Positions 33,891 through 45,983 are shown, numbered from the stretch's first letter. The stretch: 64,000 nucleotides of DNA from Dermacentor variabilis (GCF_050947875.1 NW_027460390.1:992001-1056000), one strand, 5' to 3'. Notes: generated from the letters alone by a model not told the origin. Numbers and translations: made by a program.

Positions 33891-34501
33891 TATATCATTG
33901 TCAATTTAGTTAGTAAGCAAATGTTTACAAGTTTGTACAGCTGATAAAACTACTATCCTTACTTTGTATAGCTATCTACTAATTTGCTATCACAATCAGT
34001 GCTTCGCCTTTCGGGCAAAAGTGTGACTTCTTTGTCTGCAACAAAGTTGGAGCAGACATTGTATTGACACACACACAAGAAAAGAACACTCTGCACATGT
34101 GGCTGTTGTACTACTATTGCAATTCCACATTACAAATTTTAAAAGAAGCCATGACGATTGCTTCATGTGAAGAACAGTGCGGAAAGGGAAGGATGAGAAA
34201 GTATAGTGATGGAAACAGCACTGGGGGGGGGGGGGGGGGCACTATTGCATGTTTGGTGTGACAGTACAATAAGGGCTGTCTTTTTATATTTGAAGAGTAA
34301 TATTATGGACTGTATTGTAGATCGTAGCTACTAAAAGTGTTTCTACTGAAGTTATAAATTGGTTTCCTTGAACGACAAGAAAGTCAGTCTTGTCAAATTT
34401 TTAATGTTTACGTGCACTGCTCCTGCCAGTATAACGTCTTGTTAATGGTATTTATTACTGAAGTTATGACCAACTTTGGTAATGAAGCTTTATTTTTGCA
34501 G
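33891..34501. other. Intron with a poly-G tract
   Basis: No gene. Seventeen G at 34223-34239. Confidence 0.5.
34223..34239 (+). repeat. Poly-G tract (17 G)
   Basis: Seventeen G on the + strand, 260 bases upstream of microexon G. Confidence 0.9.
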
Positions 34502-34547
34502 TTCATTGCTTGTTCCAGTCGTGGCGACCAGAATCTGGTAAAAGCAG
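34502..34547 (+). CDS. Host gene exon G (46-nt microexon)
   Basis: Acceptor GAAGCTTTATTTTTGCAG, strong; donor AAAAGCAG/GTAGGT. Phase 0 start, 15 codons (FIACSSRGDQNLVKA), one base left. The G joins CG of exon H to make GCG (Ala). A second donor four bases downstream (GTAG/GTAAGC) looks better by consensus, but leaves two bases and breaks the frame into exon H. If used, it would give a frameshifted transcript. Too short to have been noticed as an open frame; it was found from the phase gap between exons F and H. Confidence 0.65.
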
Positions 34548-34603
34548 GTAGGTAAGCTTTGCAACTAAAGAAATTTTTTTTCCTGACTGTGAGAGTTGCT
34601 ATA

Positions 34604-34720
34604 CAGTCCACGCTCATTACAACGGACCTGCGTACAACAGATTTTCAGATATAACGGACCATAATTCAACCTTAGTTTGCTCGACCTATTTTATTAATGC
34701 AGCAAAGTTCACTTTTAACG
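34604..34720 (+). repeat. Pogo-type terminal fragment
   Basis: TACAGTCCACGCTCATTACA and TAACGGACC words resemble the left terminus of pogo-type MITEs. No right end was found nearby. Confidence 0.5.
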
Positions 34721-34860
34721 GACTGTGCTGCTGCTATCGGCTGCAGCGGATGAAGTTAGCGGCAATTTTTGTTGAAATTTGGCGTATAAAACAGACTTTT
34801 GCCGTGTCGACACAGGCTGGCAACTGACTTGCAATGCTCAGCTGACGATCGCAGCTCAGT

Positions 34861-34977
34861 AGAGAGTTATAGCTCAGTGAGCCAGCGAGCCATTGTAGAC
34901 GCCACTGTGCATGTTGTACCATGCATGCGCACTGGTGTCTACTCTGGCCCGCTGGCTCGCTGAGCTATAACTCTCTA
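34861..34977. repeat. Snap-back hairpin of about 117 bp
   Basis: AGAGAGTTATAGCTCAGTGA...GCCAGCGAGCC...TGTAGACGCCA is followed after a short loop (GTTGTACC) by TGGTGTCTAC...GGCTCGCTGAGCTATAACTC. Arms are about 55 bp. Confidence 0.85.
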
Positions 34978-35045
34978 ATATCTTGCGTGTGAGGGAGGGA
35001 GGAAACCGGGGTGGAAGCGTGCCGTCTTTTATGCGCAAGGCACGC

Positions 35046-35064
35046 GGGGGGGGGGGGGGGGGGG
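35046..35064 (+). repeat. Poly-G tract (19 G)
   Basis: The longest G run in the window, inside a GC-rich repeat fragment resembling 29690-29740. Confidence 0.9.
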
Positions 35065-35261
35065 AGGCACGGGCGGGCAGTGACGTGATATCGAGCCACC
35101 CAGTGTCTTACCTGCGCATTGTCATGCCTGCCCTTGAATACCAAAGCTGCAAGAAGCCATGTTTTTTTAATACAACTCGTTATCATTAGATCATATTTCA
35201 TTCACACTAAATCATGTGTTTGAAATATCTACCTCATTTTCACAAATGTCCATCAATGTTG

Positions 35262-35470
35262 GTCATGCTGCACAAGGGTATGTGTTCGATACCAGTGGTG
35301 GTGGCCGCATTACGACGGGAGTGGAAGGCAAAAATGCTTTTTCACTTACATATAGGTGTACATTAAAAAAAAACGGGCTGTCAAAATTAATCTGGAGTCC
35401 CCCGTTAAACCATGCTTAATAATTAGGTTGTGGTTTTGGCATGAAACACCCCGTAATTTAGTTTTAATTG
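35262..35470 (+). mobile_element. tRNA-derived SINE (family 1), diverged
   Basis: B-box-like TGTGTTCGATACC near 35281, then GTGGCCGCATTACGACGGGA, AAAAATGC, TCTGGAGTCCCCCGTTAA, GGTTGTGGTTTTGGCATGAA and ACCCCGTAATTTAG. Confidence 0.75.
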
Positions 35471-35669
35471 TTGATTACTTTTATTATATTCTAGAAACAC
35501 TATTTTCAGCATGTGTCAGCCTTAGTAAGCAGCTTGCCTCCAGTTTGCTTAGTCGTCAACATGACAAAATGAAGCATAACTCACTCATTTGTACCTCAAT
35601 TTCCATTACTTCTAGGTTACCATAGTTGTAAACAGCAATGGGGACAGTGGAAATCCTTGGCAAGGTCTA

Positions 35670-36531
35670 CCGGGTGTCTCACGTAACTTTAGTCAGGCAT
35701 TAAAAAAAAAAAACATAGTAAGCCATAGCTGGGTCAAACGAATGACATATTGTTTACTGCCATGTGGCACTCCTCTGAGCGTTATTTATATTCTTCCTAA
35801 TTAAAACCTGGCAAATTAGCAGATCACTTACTCAAAAATTTAATATTCACTTTAGGGCAAAGTATATTTTGTTACATTGTAGAGGGGGTTCAGAAACAAC
35901 CAATCCAGTTTTTTGTGGCAACGTACCTCCTGCGTGGTGCTCCTTTTTCCACCATAAAGCCCACAAAATATGGCGGAAAAAATGTGACTGCACTATGCAT
36001 TATCATATTGCAACACTCTCAAACGAATCATGTGTGCGGATTGTGGCAAAGTGAGCAACCACTTCTCCCATCGGATTGACAGTGCGTCAGCATCTCTCAT
36101 GGTGATGCGCAGAAAGGATGTGTTGCCATCTCTGTAAGCCATAGCCAAGCCACCTCACACTTTGTTTGTTCAAAAGACGGTTGAGGCTGCTGCAATATGA
36201 TAATGCATGAGCGCAGTTACGTGTTATTTTGCGTATTTCGCCGGCTTTCTTTAAATGCCAGAAAAAAGCGCCACGCGAGAGGTCTGTTGACGCAATAAAC
36301 TGGATTGATTCTTTTTGAACCCCTTCTACAATGTAATGAAACACACTTGGCCCTAAAGTGAATATTAAAAGCTTTTTCGCAATTCAACTTAGTGAAATAA
36401 CTAATTAAGCGGAATATAAAAGAGACTCTGGGGAGCATCACATGATGGAAAACAATATATTGTTGGCTTCACCCAGCTGTGATTTACTACTTTTCATTAA
36501 TGCTTGGTTCTAGTTTTACGTGAAACCCCTG
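35670..36531. mobile_element. Element with ~340-bp terminal inverted repeats
   Basis: The ends CCGGGTGTCTCACGTAAC (35670) and GTTTTACGTGAAACCCCTG (ending 36531) are inverted repeats, and the match continues inward for about 340 bp. For example TTTAATATTCACTTTAGGGC...TACATTGTAGAGGGGGTTCA on the left corresponds to TGAACCCCTTCTACAATGTA...CCCTAAAGTGAATATTAAAA on the right. The arms differ by many substitutions. The middle (about 36010-36180) is unique. No transposase; a non-autonomous fold-back type DNA element. Confidence 0.8.
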
Positions 36532-38501
36532 ATATATTTTTAAATTGGCTTTCCTCAATGCTTTCGAAGTAATCTCTACTGGATTTGGCTTATCAACTTT
36601 CCTTTAATAAATGCACATTTGCACTTCTCACACCTCTTCGTTGAAAAATATGTTTTAACAAGGACTGGTTCACATTATATTATGTGCATTTCATATCCAA
36701 ATGTGTGGTCGAAGTGTCACTAGGGTCCAGATTGTGTTCCGTGCTCCACACAACACCATACGGGAACATGCCGAGTTTAGCATGAAGGTTGCGCTGTTAC
36801 CTGAGAGGACTGCATCTAGTGATTTTTTTTTATTCCTGTCTCGTAGATCCAATGCAAGAATTTAACGAAACTTATTTGCTTTTGGTTCTGGGAAACTCAG
36901 CACAAATATGAGTGCATAAGCCAACCACTAGCCTGCTATTGACCCTTGGCTTTCAGTCATCAACACCGACGAAGTTCCTAGCTATGACCATTGTTTCAGA
37001 GTTTTATTACTGCATTGTTGACACTTATCAGAGTGCTCTGGTAGGTAGTGCTATTAAGATCATGAAAGACAGCTTTAAAACTGTATTACAAGAATCAGCG
37101 GGTCAAAATAGCATTAATTGACCTTCGTAATATAGCTATTATGCCCATGTATGCTCACAATAAAGCTTATTTGCTGTCTTATATGAGCTTATGCTGCAGT
37201 GCCTTGAAATGACCAGTTGAACATGCCACGAGGAAATGAGTTTTGGACACTGGCTCATCGGGGTATTTGTTACATTCAAGCCATGGTCTACTGCATATAT
37301 TGAAAATTGAAATTTACTTTTGTGTTCTTAGAAAGAATCCCAGATGGACAAAATTAACTTGGAGCCTCCTTCTTGTAGTGAGAGCTTTTGGGGAAAATCT
37401 CTATGAATAGTATGTACTAACACTTCGTAGTGCCAATGTTTAGTACTATCTGAAAGCAACTTGTTCTGAGACCTTAAGTTACATGCAGAATTGCTTCAAT
37501 TTGTAGAAACATTGAGTAAACAGAAAGGTTTTGGGGTTTAAAATGTGCAGTTCAGCTCTATAAACCTTCTTAAAAGTTTAAGTTTTTTTGCTCTTCTAAA
37601 GATGTGCTTTATTGTGCAGCAGCCAATTTGACACCCCCTCTGGATCAGCAGACAATTTGGACAAGTCAGAAGTTCAAAAGGCACACAGTTCACAGGCTTT
37701 TACAGTGTATAGGAAGGTGACACACACTCAGGTGTCTTTTTTCTGTTTGGTTGCCTGGGTATGAATATTGTGTTGCAAGAGAAGCATTTCATACTGGCTC
37801 CTTGAAATCCTTGAATTTTAAAACGCGACTTCTGAGCCTTTGAAGACCTGAAAGGTGCCAAAAAATTATTGATTTTCATTTATTTTTCGCTTTGCAGGTT
37901 TTGCTTGAATATCTATCCATGAGCATGCCCAGTCCAGTAGTCCATACAATCATATCCACTTATCTTTTGATTAGTGAGGGTGTGCGTTGATCACCTAATT
38001 TCACAAAGTTGGGGTCTGCCATGCACTTCCACTTGCTTTCTGCTGTCACTCCAAACAGGCAACAAGAAAAGCAACACACTGAAATTTCAAACGTGTGAGG
38101 AATTTCTTTGGGGAGGGAAACCAGCAAACACAGCAGGAAAATCATGCTTCTTGAAGTATGTTTCATTCATGGCATAGCTATTTTTCTGGACAGTTCTGTG
38201 CTCTCTGGCTTCTCTGCTGTAAAGGTGATCGCATGTTCTGATATGCAACATCATTATGTCCTTGTTTTGATGATGCACCTTGATAATTTTCGTAATTCCC
38301 ATAGCGGAACACAATTTTTGTGGTCATGTTTGAGGTAAAAGTATGTTGCAGAGTTGGCTTGAAGACAGTTGGAATGCTGTACTCTGCATTTTTCTAACTG
38401 CCTTGCAAAACTTTGTAAAAAGAAAAGACTATCCTTGTATAGGAAAGCAAATGTGTATGGGTGCCTTGCATTCTTTCTCCAATGGGACAACTTGTTTGCA
38501 G
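36532..38501. other. Intron, one SINE trace
   Basis: AGAATCCCAGATGGACAAAA at about 37330-37390 is a probable family 1 SINE scrap. Overlapping 60-90 codon frames at 37.96-38.5 kb on both strands have no support. Confidence 0.45.
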
Positions 38502-38629
38502 CGAGCCAGTGGCTGCTCAAGTACTTGCACGAGAGGGGTCATTGGAAAGACGTGCTAGTTCCTGAACAGTATGTCCTGCTGTGGTGCGTTTCGACCAGTT
38601 ACCACCAGGAGCTGCTGGGAAACTATGCG
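38502..38629 (+). CDS. Host gene exon H
   Basis: Acceptor GGGACAACTTGTTTGCAG; donor CTATGCG/GTGAGTGG, a strong consensus. Two bases, 42 codons, phase 0 end. Protein: SQWLLKYLHERGHWKDVLVP, then EQYVLLWCVSTSYHQELLGN and YA. It is rich in Trp, Tyr and Leu, again a helix-pair pattern. The first two bases complete GCG with microexon G; the phase 0 end fits exon I directly. The upstream open frame continues through the acceptor, which makes it look longer than it is. The intron to the next exon is 16.5 kb and holds the RTE, gypsy, I-type and pogo elements. Confidence 0.8.
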
Positions 38630-41189
38630 GTGAGTGGAGGATGGGAAACACAATGTCAGACATGCAGTGTACAGCTCAGAAAGTGCTTTGCTTCTGCCAG
38701 CCACATTTGGGTTCAGTGTACTGTGCACAGGTAGCTAATTTTGTACATGTACGGTGTAGCTGGGAAGAAAGTTACCTACAGTTTTACATTGTTTTTGTAC
38801 AGCAAAATAAGCTATCTGAATATGTAGAGCAGCAGTTTCTTTCGCACACAATGTTGTACTGTGTACTATAGCTTGTCAGTGCCTGGGCTGAGCTAAGAAG
38901 TTGACAGACCCAGGGTAAATAGGAGTTTCCTGATCGGAGAGCTCCCTAATTATCCATCATCCACAGCTTGCTACAGTGTTGGCATTTTGTAATGTGTAAT
39001 GTATAATGTGTAATTTTGAAATGTGACTTAAGGCGAACTTGGATGGTCTGTGGAAGTGACTAATGGGCTACCTTGTTCGTGATGACCGTAGAAATGTGTC
39101 TTATGAGAAGTTCTTTTTCTTCCTTTCTTTTTTTTTCTTTTTGCTATGTCAGAGAAATTGTTATTTCGGTCAAATAAAGTGGTGGCATCAGCTAGTTGGT
39201 TGTATATAATTGTGTGGCCACAGTGCTAAGAATGCAGACAAAGGTAAGGCACATTGAAAACGACACAGTGTACTTTTTCTGTGCTTCCTGTCACATGTAA
39301 CATAGTTTAACTCATATAACAACACAGAAAGGATTTTAAATAAAAAAAAAATACCGCATCAAAACTGAAACTGGACCCGGCAGGCTACTGAACTGCCACT
39401 TGTGTTGTCAATGGTGATGCTAAAGAAGGCGCATGCAAGAAACAGCACCACTATTAGTGACGTCTATGGTGTATGCGTTCAGCTACTTGAAATTCCAACA
39501 AATGTGTCGTGCTGCATGGCTCGCTGCAAAAAAATATAAAAAATTGTTTTCTGGAAGGTAATGCTGCTTTTGAATCCTTCATAGCAGCAGATGAGTTGAA
39601 CATAGTCTCTTGTGGTACTAGCAGCTTCCCAGTTGTTGCTTAGATATTAACCTTTATTCCTAATGCTAATTCCCAATTTTTTACTTCGATCTCGGGCATA
39701 CATTCAATATAAACAAGTGCAGCTTTGAACTCAATCACTTTTCCAGTAGTTACGCCCCTGTCAACTTCCAATGCCCTGACTTTGTGCAGCCTTGCACGGT
39801 GAACATCACACTGTTTCTTGACTGCCATCTCAACTATCGGCTGCCATCATTCAGCCTACTAACATTATTATAGATGGCAAAGGCATTTTCTGAGCAGCCT
39901 TCTACAAACTTTACAATATATTTATCATGGCACTAATTACACCTTGATAATAATGTGGCCACATGCTGCACTGTTGTGACATAGGGGCTAAGCTGGCCCA
40001 CAATAACCGTGCTTTAATTTGCTCACACACTATGTCAGTGTTAGCTTGCTTAGACCCTCTAAGGTCAGTTGTACCAAGCCCAAAGCTTCTAGTTGCATAA
40101 TTCACAATAAAGTAGCTAGAATTTGTAACTACGTAATCAAATAGGAGACTATAGTACAGAAATAAATGCGCAAGTTACACAAGCTAGACAATCTTCTGCA
40201 TAGCAGATGAGCTTGAAGGTAGCTAGATTTAGCTGCAAATTGGTGATGCTGCTTTATGTTGTACTTTAGCATTAGGAGAGAGTCTAAAATAAGTTGATTG
40301 TGCCTAAAGACATCGAAAAAATATTACAACCCTAGAAGCAGCAGCGTGCAGCCGCTGTGGCCACTCAAAGCTCGTTTTCAGTCATGCTACATCATAGCAC
40401 TAGTGTCGCTTGTGTGTACATGCTCCTGCTGCTACCCCTGAGATGTTGAGTGGTAGTTGGGGGGGGGGCTATGCTTGAATTGTACAGCTCCATAAGATCA
40501 CAAAATTTTGGGTGAGTTTGTAAGACTGAGTGGTTGTTAGACAGAGAGAAAAAAAGAAGACATGAGGTGTGGCTTGTTCATATCTGCCAACCCTTTCGAC
40601 TTTTCCATAAAGTTAATGAATTCAGGCTCGTTGTATGCTTTTACGAATGTTTTGGCAACTTTTATGAAAAAAAATTTTGTTTGCAAAAAAGTATTGTCTG
40701 TTGGTTTCTGACTATATCCTTGGAAAATAAATGAAGTACAGTCAAACGCCTTTAATAAAGAAGAGCTTAGGACCTTCAAATCCTTCTTTTACAGGTAACT
40801 TTGCTGTAAAATTGGCGCACTGCAAGCTATAAGCACGTTCGGCAAAATAAAATCATTATCATGAATTCAAGAGATAGTTACTGAATGAAGTCACTAATTT
40901 TCTTCTGCCTACTTCAACGGAATGGGCAGCTGCAGCCAATGCTATGGCAATGAAGTTCACAGCATGCTTAACGCCGAAATCGGGGCGCGCTGCGCGGTAC
41001 AGCTGCTGAGAGACGAATGGCAATATTGCCTGCCTCATCAGAATTTTGGCTAGTCTGCAGGCTCTGCTGTCTCACTGACCTTCACCTCCATCTCATCCCG
41101 TCCTTGGCGATGTCGTCCGTTCCGAGCAGATCATCACTTCGGTTGAAAGTAGGGAGCTACTGCAATGCCGAAAACCTCCCGCATTGTGG
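38630..41189. other. Intron, little recognised
   Basis: Ten G at 40459-40468. TACAGTCAAACGCC at about 40738 resembles a pogo-type terminus. No gene. Confidence 0.45.
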
Positions 41190-42225
41190 TCCTTTCTATG
41201 TGCACCGCTGGTCTGTGGCTAACCTAATCCACAAAAAGGGAGATGTTAAAGAATCGAAAAGTTATAGGCCCATTAGCTTACTCCCAGTATTATATAAAAT
41301 AATTACCAAAATAATCTCCAATAGAATAAGGGCAACACTGGACTTTAGTCAACCAAGGGAATAGGCAAGTTTCAAAAAGGGATACTCTGCAATAGATCAC
41401 ATCCATGTCATCAATCAGGTAATCGAGAAATCCGCAGAGTACAATCAGCCACTGTACATGGCTTTCATAGATTATGAAAAGGCATTTGATTCAGTAGAGA
41501 TACCAGCAGTCATAGTCATTACATAATCAAGGAGTACAGACTGTTTACATAAATATCCTGGAAAATATCTACAAAGATTCCACAGCTACCTTAATTTTAC
41601 ACAAGAAAAGCAGGAAGATACCAATAAAGAAAGGGGTCAGACAGGCAGACACAGTCTCTCCAATGCTCTTCACTGCATGCTTGGAAGAAGTATTCAAGCT
41701 ATTAAAACTGGGAAGGCTTAGGAGTAATTAAGGATTGACGGCGAAAATCTCGGCAAGCTTCGGTTTGCCGATGACATCATTCTATTCAGGAACAATGCAG
41801 ATGAATTACAACAAATGACTGAGGACCTTAACAGAGAGAGTGTAAAAGTGGGGTTGAAGATTAATATGCAGAAGACAAAGATAATGATGAATAGCCAGGC
41901 AAAGGAACAAGAGTTCAAGATCGCCAGTCAGCTTCTAGAGCCTGTGAAGGAGTACGTTGACCTAGGTCAGTTAATCACAGGGAACCCTGATCATGAGAAG
42001 GAACTCCATAGAAGAATAAAAATGGGTTGGATCACATACGACAGACATTGTCAGCTCCTGACTGGGAGCTTACCATTATCATTGAAAAAAAAAAAAAAAA
42101 GGTGTATAATCAGTGCATTTTACCGGTGCTGACATATGGGGTAGAGACTTGGAGACTGACAAAGAAGCTTGAGAACAAGTTAAGGACCGTGCAAAGAGCA
42201 ATGGAACGAAGATTGCTAGGCATGG
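41190..42225 (+). mobile_element. RTE-type reverse transcriptase fragment
   Basis: Frames with stops and indels give reverse transcriptase motifs in order: VANLIHKKGDVKESKSYRPI and LLPVLYKIITKIISNRI near 41215-41330; YSAIDHIHVINQVIEK near 41385; YMAFIDYEKAFDSVE (motif A) near 41455; FADDIILFRNNADELQQM (catalytic FADD) near 41765; LKINMQKTKIMMNSQ; then the thumb region and NQCILPVLTYGVETWRLTKK near 42105. The A run at 42085-42101 causes one frameshift. The endonuclease and 3' end are missing, so this is an internal piece. It is related to the 3' fragment at 7.2-7.8 kb. Confidence 0.9.
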
Positions 42226-42456
42226 TGGTGGTGCTGCTACCTGTGTTCATTGTATCAGAACTTGGGAGCGCGACTCTATTCATTCGTTGTACAACACAAA
42301 TTCATTGTAGTGGTCTTTGCTGTGGAGGCGTTCACAATGCACATGGCAGGTAGGAATTTGGCCCGGACATAAGGAATTTAATGTACAGATCATTTTTCAT
42401 AGCTGAAATATTCGACTGTACTGGGTGAGTTGAAATTGATTTGTGATTCACTGCAC

Positions 42457-42557
42457 AATAAAACACGGGCACAACGAAAAGTAGGGATGGTGCAGCAGCA
42501 AATTAATCATTTGTTGCTGCACCTGTCTCTACTTTTTCTTGCCCCCGTCCTGTTTGG
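42457..42557. repeat. Snap-back hairpin of about 100 bp
   Basis: AACACGGGCACAACGAAAAG...GGTGCAGCAGCAAAT is followed by ATTTGTTGCTGCACC...CTACTTTTTCTTGCCCCCGT. Arms are about 45 bp with mismatches. Confidence 0.8.
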
Positions 42558-42894
42558 TGTGAAAGCATCAAATAGTTGACTGAGTGAAAAAGCCGGCGTC
42601 TGTGGCATCAAATTGGCACCTAAATTCCCCTTGGCTATGATATCACATCACATACACACCTCAGTAAAGCAGAGCAAGGGAAAGGGAAAACCTGCTGCTG
42701 CACTGGTATGCCAGGCATTGCGTTAGGGGAGAGGGCGTCAGCACGATGCCATGTCACCCTTGCTCTCAGATGCCTGTGTTATCTGCAAGTTCCCTTGTCC
42801 ATGCAAGCTCTCACCTGCATTGTAACTTTGCCTCGGTAATTGCTTTAAAAGAATTAATGTATAAAAAACTATACATTTGAAAAGAAAAAATGTT

Positions 42895-42985
42895 GGCAGT
42901 AGTGAGTTTCGAACCTACGACCCCACGCTCCAAAGTCGTGTGTCTTACCCACTGGGCTAAACCAGCACCTCCTAGATAGCAGGCC
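42895..42985 (-). mobile_element. tRNA-like SINE head, minus strand
   Basis: The reverse complement has GGTTTAGCCCAGTGGGTAAG (A box) and TCGTAGGTTCGAAACTC (B box). The cloverleaf stems do not pair well, so I call it a SINE head or tRNA pseudogene, not a tRNA gene. Confidence 0.65.
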
Positions 42986-43840
42986 TGTGCACTCTGCTTT
43001 TTGAAGTCATGCTAGTTGGACTGAAATATTTATTGCCCTGCATGGCATGATGATAGGGTGACGTCAAAATCACCGTGACTTACTCGAGAGCGTCCTCATT
43101 AGATTCTGTGGCAGTTGGGCAAGGTTGCATGATGCCACGGATCGAAGTGCACCGGCCTTGTGCTATCTAGGAGGCGTTGGCCAATCTTCTCAATGCGCTC
43201 GCTTGCCCGCGAGGAGTTCATAACCTGAAATACCTCTCAGCGGCTTATAAATGAACATTATTGCTTTCGCATTCACAACTCATAAGAAGTGCATAGGTGC
43301 CCTCGGATATTTTGCACTTTAAATCATGATAGCATTGGAATTCTGATTGTGCAAGGGCACCTGAGGGATACCTGCTTCACGCAAGTTTATTCATGCAACT
43401 TCCTGAAACAGGCAAAATGGGCAACAACAAATCACTAAGAACGTCACTGTAATCTAAAAACTGCGCTACTTGTCAGTTTGTGCCTTTTCATGTTTGCTGC
43501 TTCTAGCAGTAAATCATCGGTAATAAAGTGTGTATATACACCCCGCCCCCCGAAAGTGTATGCTCAGGGCAAACTTAAGAAAATGCCTGCTATTCCTCCC
43601 CTCTTCCCTTCAGGTTTTGTGTCTGTGAGAATATTATTGTTAAATTTCACACGTTGACAGGTACGCTTGCCTGTCTCATCCTGTTTTTACTTAGCCTTGT
43701 GTCTTTGCTTTTTTCATACTTGGAAACCTATACAGTTTTATCGTGAAATGCTTGATTTTTATCGTAAATGCTTGACCTCGGCATGGAAAACTGGATCTCC
43801 AATCTTGTAAGCTCGTAGCTTACAATCATGACCTTGTAAG
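42986..43840. other. Intron with a repeat end
   Basis: 43270-43303 (TTCGCATTCACAACTCATAA) is the inverted match of 2415-2447. Nothing else is recognised. Confidence 0.45.
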
Positions 43841-45658
43841 TGCCCTGAACAAGTGGGATCCGACGATTATGTTGGCTAACTTTGTCTTCTACCTACAAGG
43901 CACGGCGAAGGTGTGGTATAACAACCACAAGGAAGAGCTTGACGACTGGGACATGTGCAAACAGAAGCTCAGGGACTTGTTTGGCCGTCCTGCCGGGCGG
44001 AAGAGCACCGCTAAGAAAGAACTAATGACCCGCACCCGGACGTCCACAGAATCATACGTCTCTTGCATCCAGGACATGCTGGCTGTGTGCCATAAGGCCG
44101 ACAGCGATGTGTCTGTGTCAGACAAGCTTGGGCATGTACTGAAGGGGATAGCTGACGATGCTTTCAACCTGCTCATGAGCAAAAATTGTGGAATGGTACA
44201 GGACATCATTAGAGAATGTCAATGCTTTGAGCCGGCCAAGAGTCGCCGCATTGCAACGCCATTTGCACGTCTGCCAAACACAAACACAGCTGTGACATCC
44301 TCTTGTGATGACAAGCTAGGAGTGCAGCGACCATCATCATCCGATGATCTGATGCAGATAATGCGGCGACAACTTGAAGCCATGGCTTCTGCAGCCCTTT
44401 ATTCTCACCCCTTTATTCTCACCCCAGTCGGTCGAACAACTTCCCTACAGCATAACTTGTGCAGGCGATAGCCCACGAAGAACTAGCTAATCTTGGAGTT
44501 CATTCCGTATGTGCCGTTGCCGCTCATGCTCCAGGTCCATCGACTGGTCCACGGTATCCTGCACGCTACCGAAATCTTGCCGAGTGACGAGCCGCAGACA
44601 ATCAGCCAATCTGTTTTGCCTGCCGGTGTATCGGTCATGTTGCTCGCCATTGTAACAACCGTACTGTATGCTCCCATCTGTGACCACCATTCACTAGTTA
44701 TTATTGCCCCGCACAGAGCGAGTGTCGTTACCAGCCTTCATTGGCACCACAACAGCCAAACAATGACACTCATGTTCTTTAGAACAGTTCCTCATCGTCA
44801 TTCCGACGTCACCAGTCCCATTCGCCACCATCTCGTCTACCATTGTCCCTGTTGCTGCAGGCTCATTGCCCACTGTCCCTGATGCAGCCCCGACGCCCAT
44901 CTCCGGAAAACTAAGCGATGAAGCTCCCGGAGGTGATGCTGTATTGACGACTCGACCGCAAAACCCTCTGATTGTTTTGCTGACCAAACAGAACTTTATG
45001 GATGTTTTAGTCGATGGCGTGAGTGTCTCAGCACTCATTGACACTGGCGTGAGGAGTCCCCAATTGCGCCGATGCCTGAACACAAAGTTCGCACACCCGC
45101 TGGATTACGCATCCTTCGCATCGCCGACGGAGTAATGCCTACCGTGCTTGGTAAGTGCACCGCTCGCATTGTCATTGCGAAGCATCTAACGACTGTTTTG
45201 TTTGCCGTTTTGTAACAATGCCCTTACAACGTTACACTCGGCTTAGACTTTTTATCGTCCCATTCAGCCCTCTTTGATTGTGCATCTAGTGTCATTCAGC
45301 TTGAACTGCCCCACGGCTGCTATAGTCCACCAGTCACACAACCACGGTTATGCTCTCCTGAAGACATCCACCTGTTGCCTCAAGCCAATTTACATACGTC
45401 ACTCTGCTGTCGTTCCTATCTTTTCCTGATGGTGCCTATGTACTACAGTTGAACCTCGATATAACGAAGCTGCTGCCGCGCTACAAGAGGCCCTACACGA
45501 CAGTGCGTCGGCTTGGTGATGTGAACTATGAGATCGCTTTGTTGGACTCCCGTGCCCCCATGGATGTCATGCATGTGTCCTGGCTCAAGCCTTACTTTGC
45601 TGCGTGTTCACCTCCCTTATAGTTAGCACTTAGACGGCACCTTTACAGGTGGGTGTTA
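43841..45658 (+). mobile_element. Ty3/gypsy element, 5'-truncated and internally deleted
   Basis: Gag: LNKWDPTIMLANFVFYLQGT near 43846, open to 44471 (KVWYNNHKEELDDWDMCKQK, LRDLFGRPAG), the retrotransposon capsid fold. Zinc knuckle in another frame: CFACRCIGHVARHC at 44612-44653 (C-x2-C-x4-H-x4-C). Protease: VDGVSVSALIDTG near 45010-45050 with an intact D-T-G, then LGLDFLSSHSALFDC near 45240. At about 45448 a pogo-type word (GTTGAACCTCGATATAACGA) appears, and from 45481 the reading is already the last part of Pol (YKRPYTTVRRLGDVNYEIAL, then VMHVSWLKPYFA). Reverse transcriptase, RNase H and integrase core are absent. Confidence 0.85.
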
Positions 45659-45812
45659 TGTTACGGCGGAACCAAGAGTGGCGCCAATCAGAAGATGATT
45701 TGATGTGTGTAGGTGGAATCAGTCTTGGCAGCCAGCCATCTTGTTTATGCATCGTTGTCTCTCTTGTAAATATTGTAAATACATTGTTACATGTGACTTC
45801 TGCAACGTAACA
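45659..45812 (+). repeat. 3' LTR of the gypsy element
   Basis: 154 bp with terminal inverted repeats TGTTACG and CGTAACA. The sequence GCATCGTTGTCTCTCTTGTA lies inside. No 5' LTR in the window. Confidence 0.7.
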
Positions 45813-45869
45813 ATATCAGTAGTATAGTGTACTAGAATATTCTGCTACGCTATATCGGCATAGACAGTG

Positions 45870-45983
45870 CTCTGTGTGCCAGTGCACCTCTTTGATTTGT
45901 TGTCCCTGACTGTCCAGGACTTTCGGACATGCTGTATATACAATGCTCATTGGCTGAAAACACCACCTCAGTAAATCCGGGAC
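45870..45983 (+). repeat. Interspersed repeat, copy 2, split by the I-type element
   Basis: Matches 852-960. The I-type element inserted at TGTTAAGGACA just after it. Confidence 0.6.

Noticed and set aside
42900..42975. Possible tRNA gene, minus strand
   Set aside because: The T-arm and acceptor stems do not pair well; fits a SINE head better.
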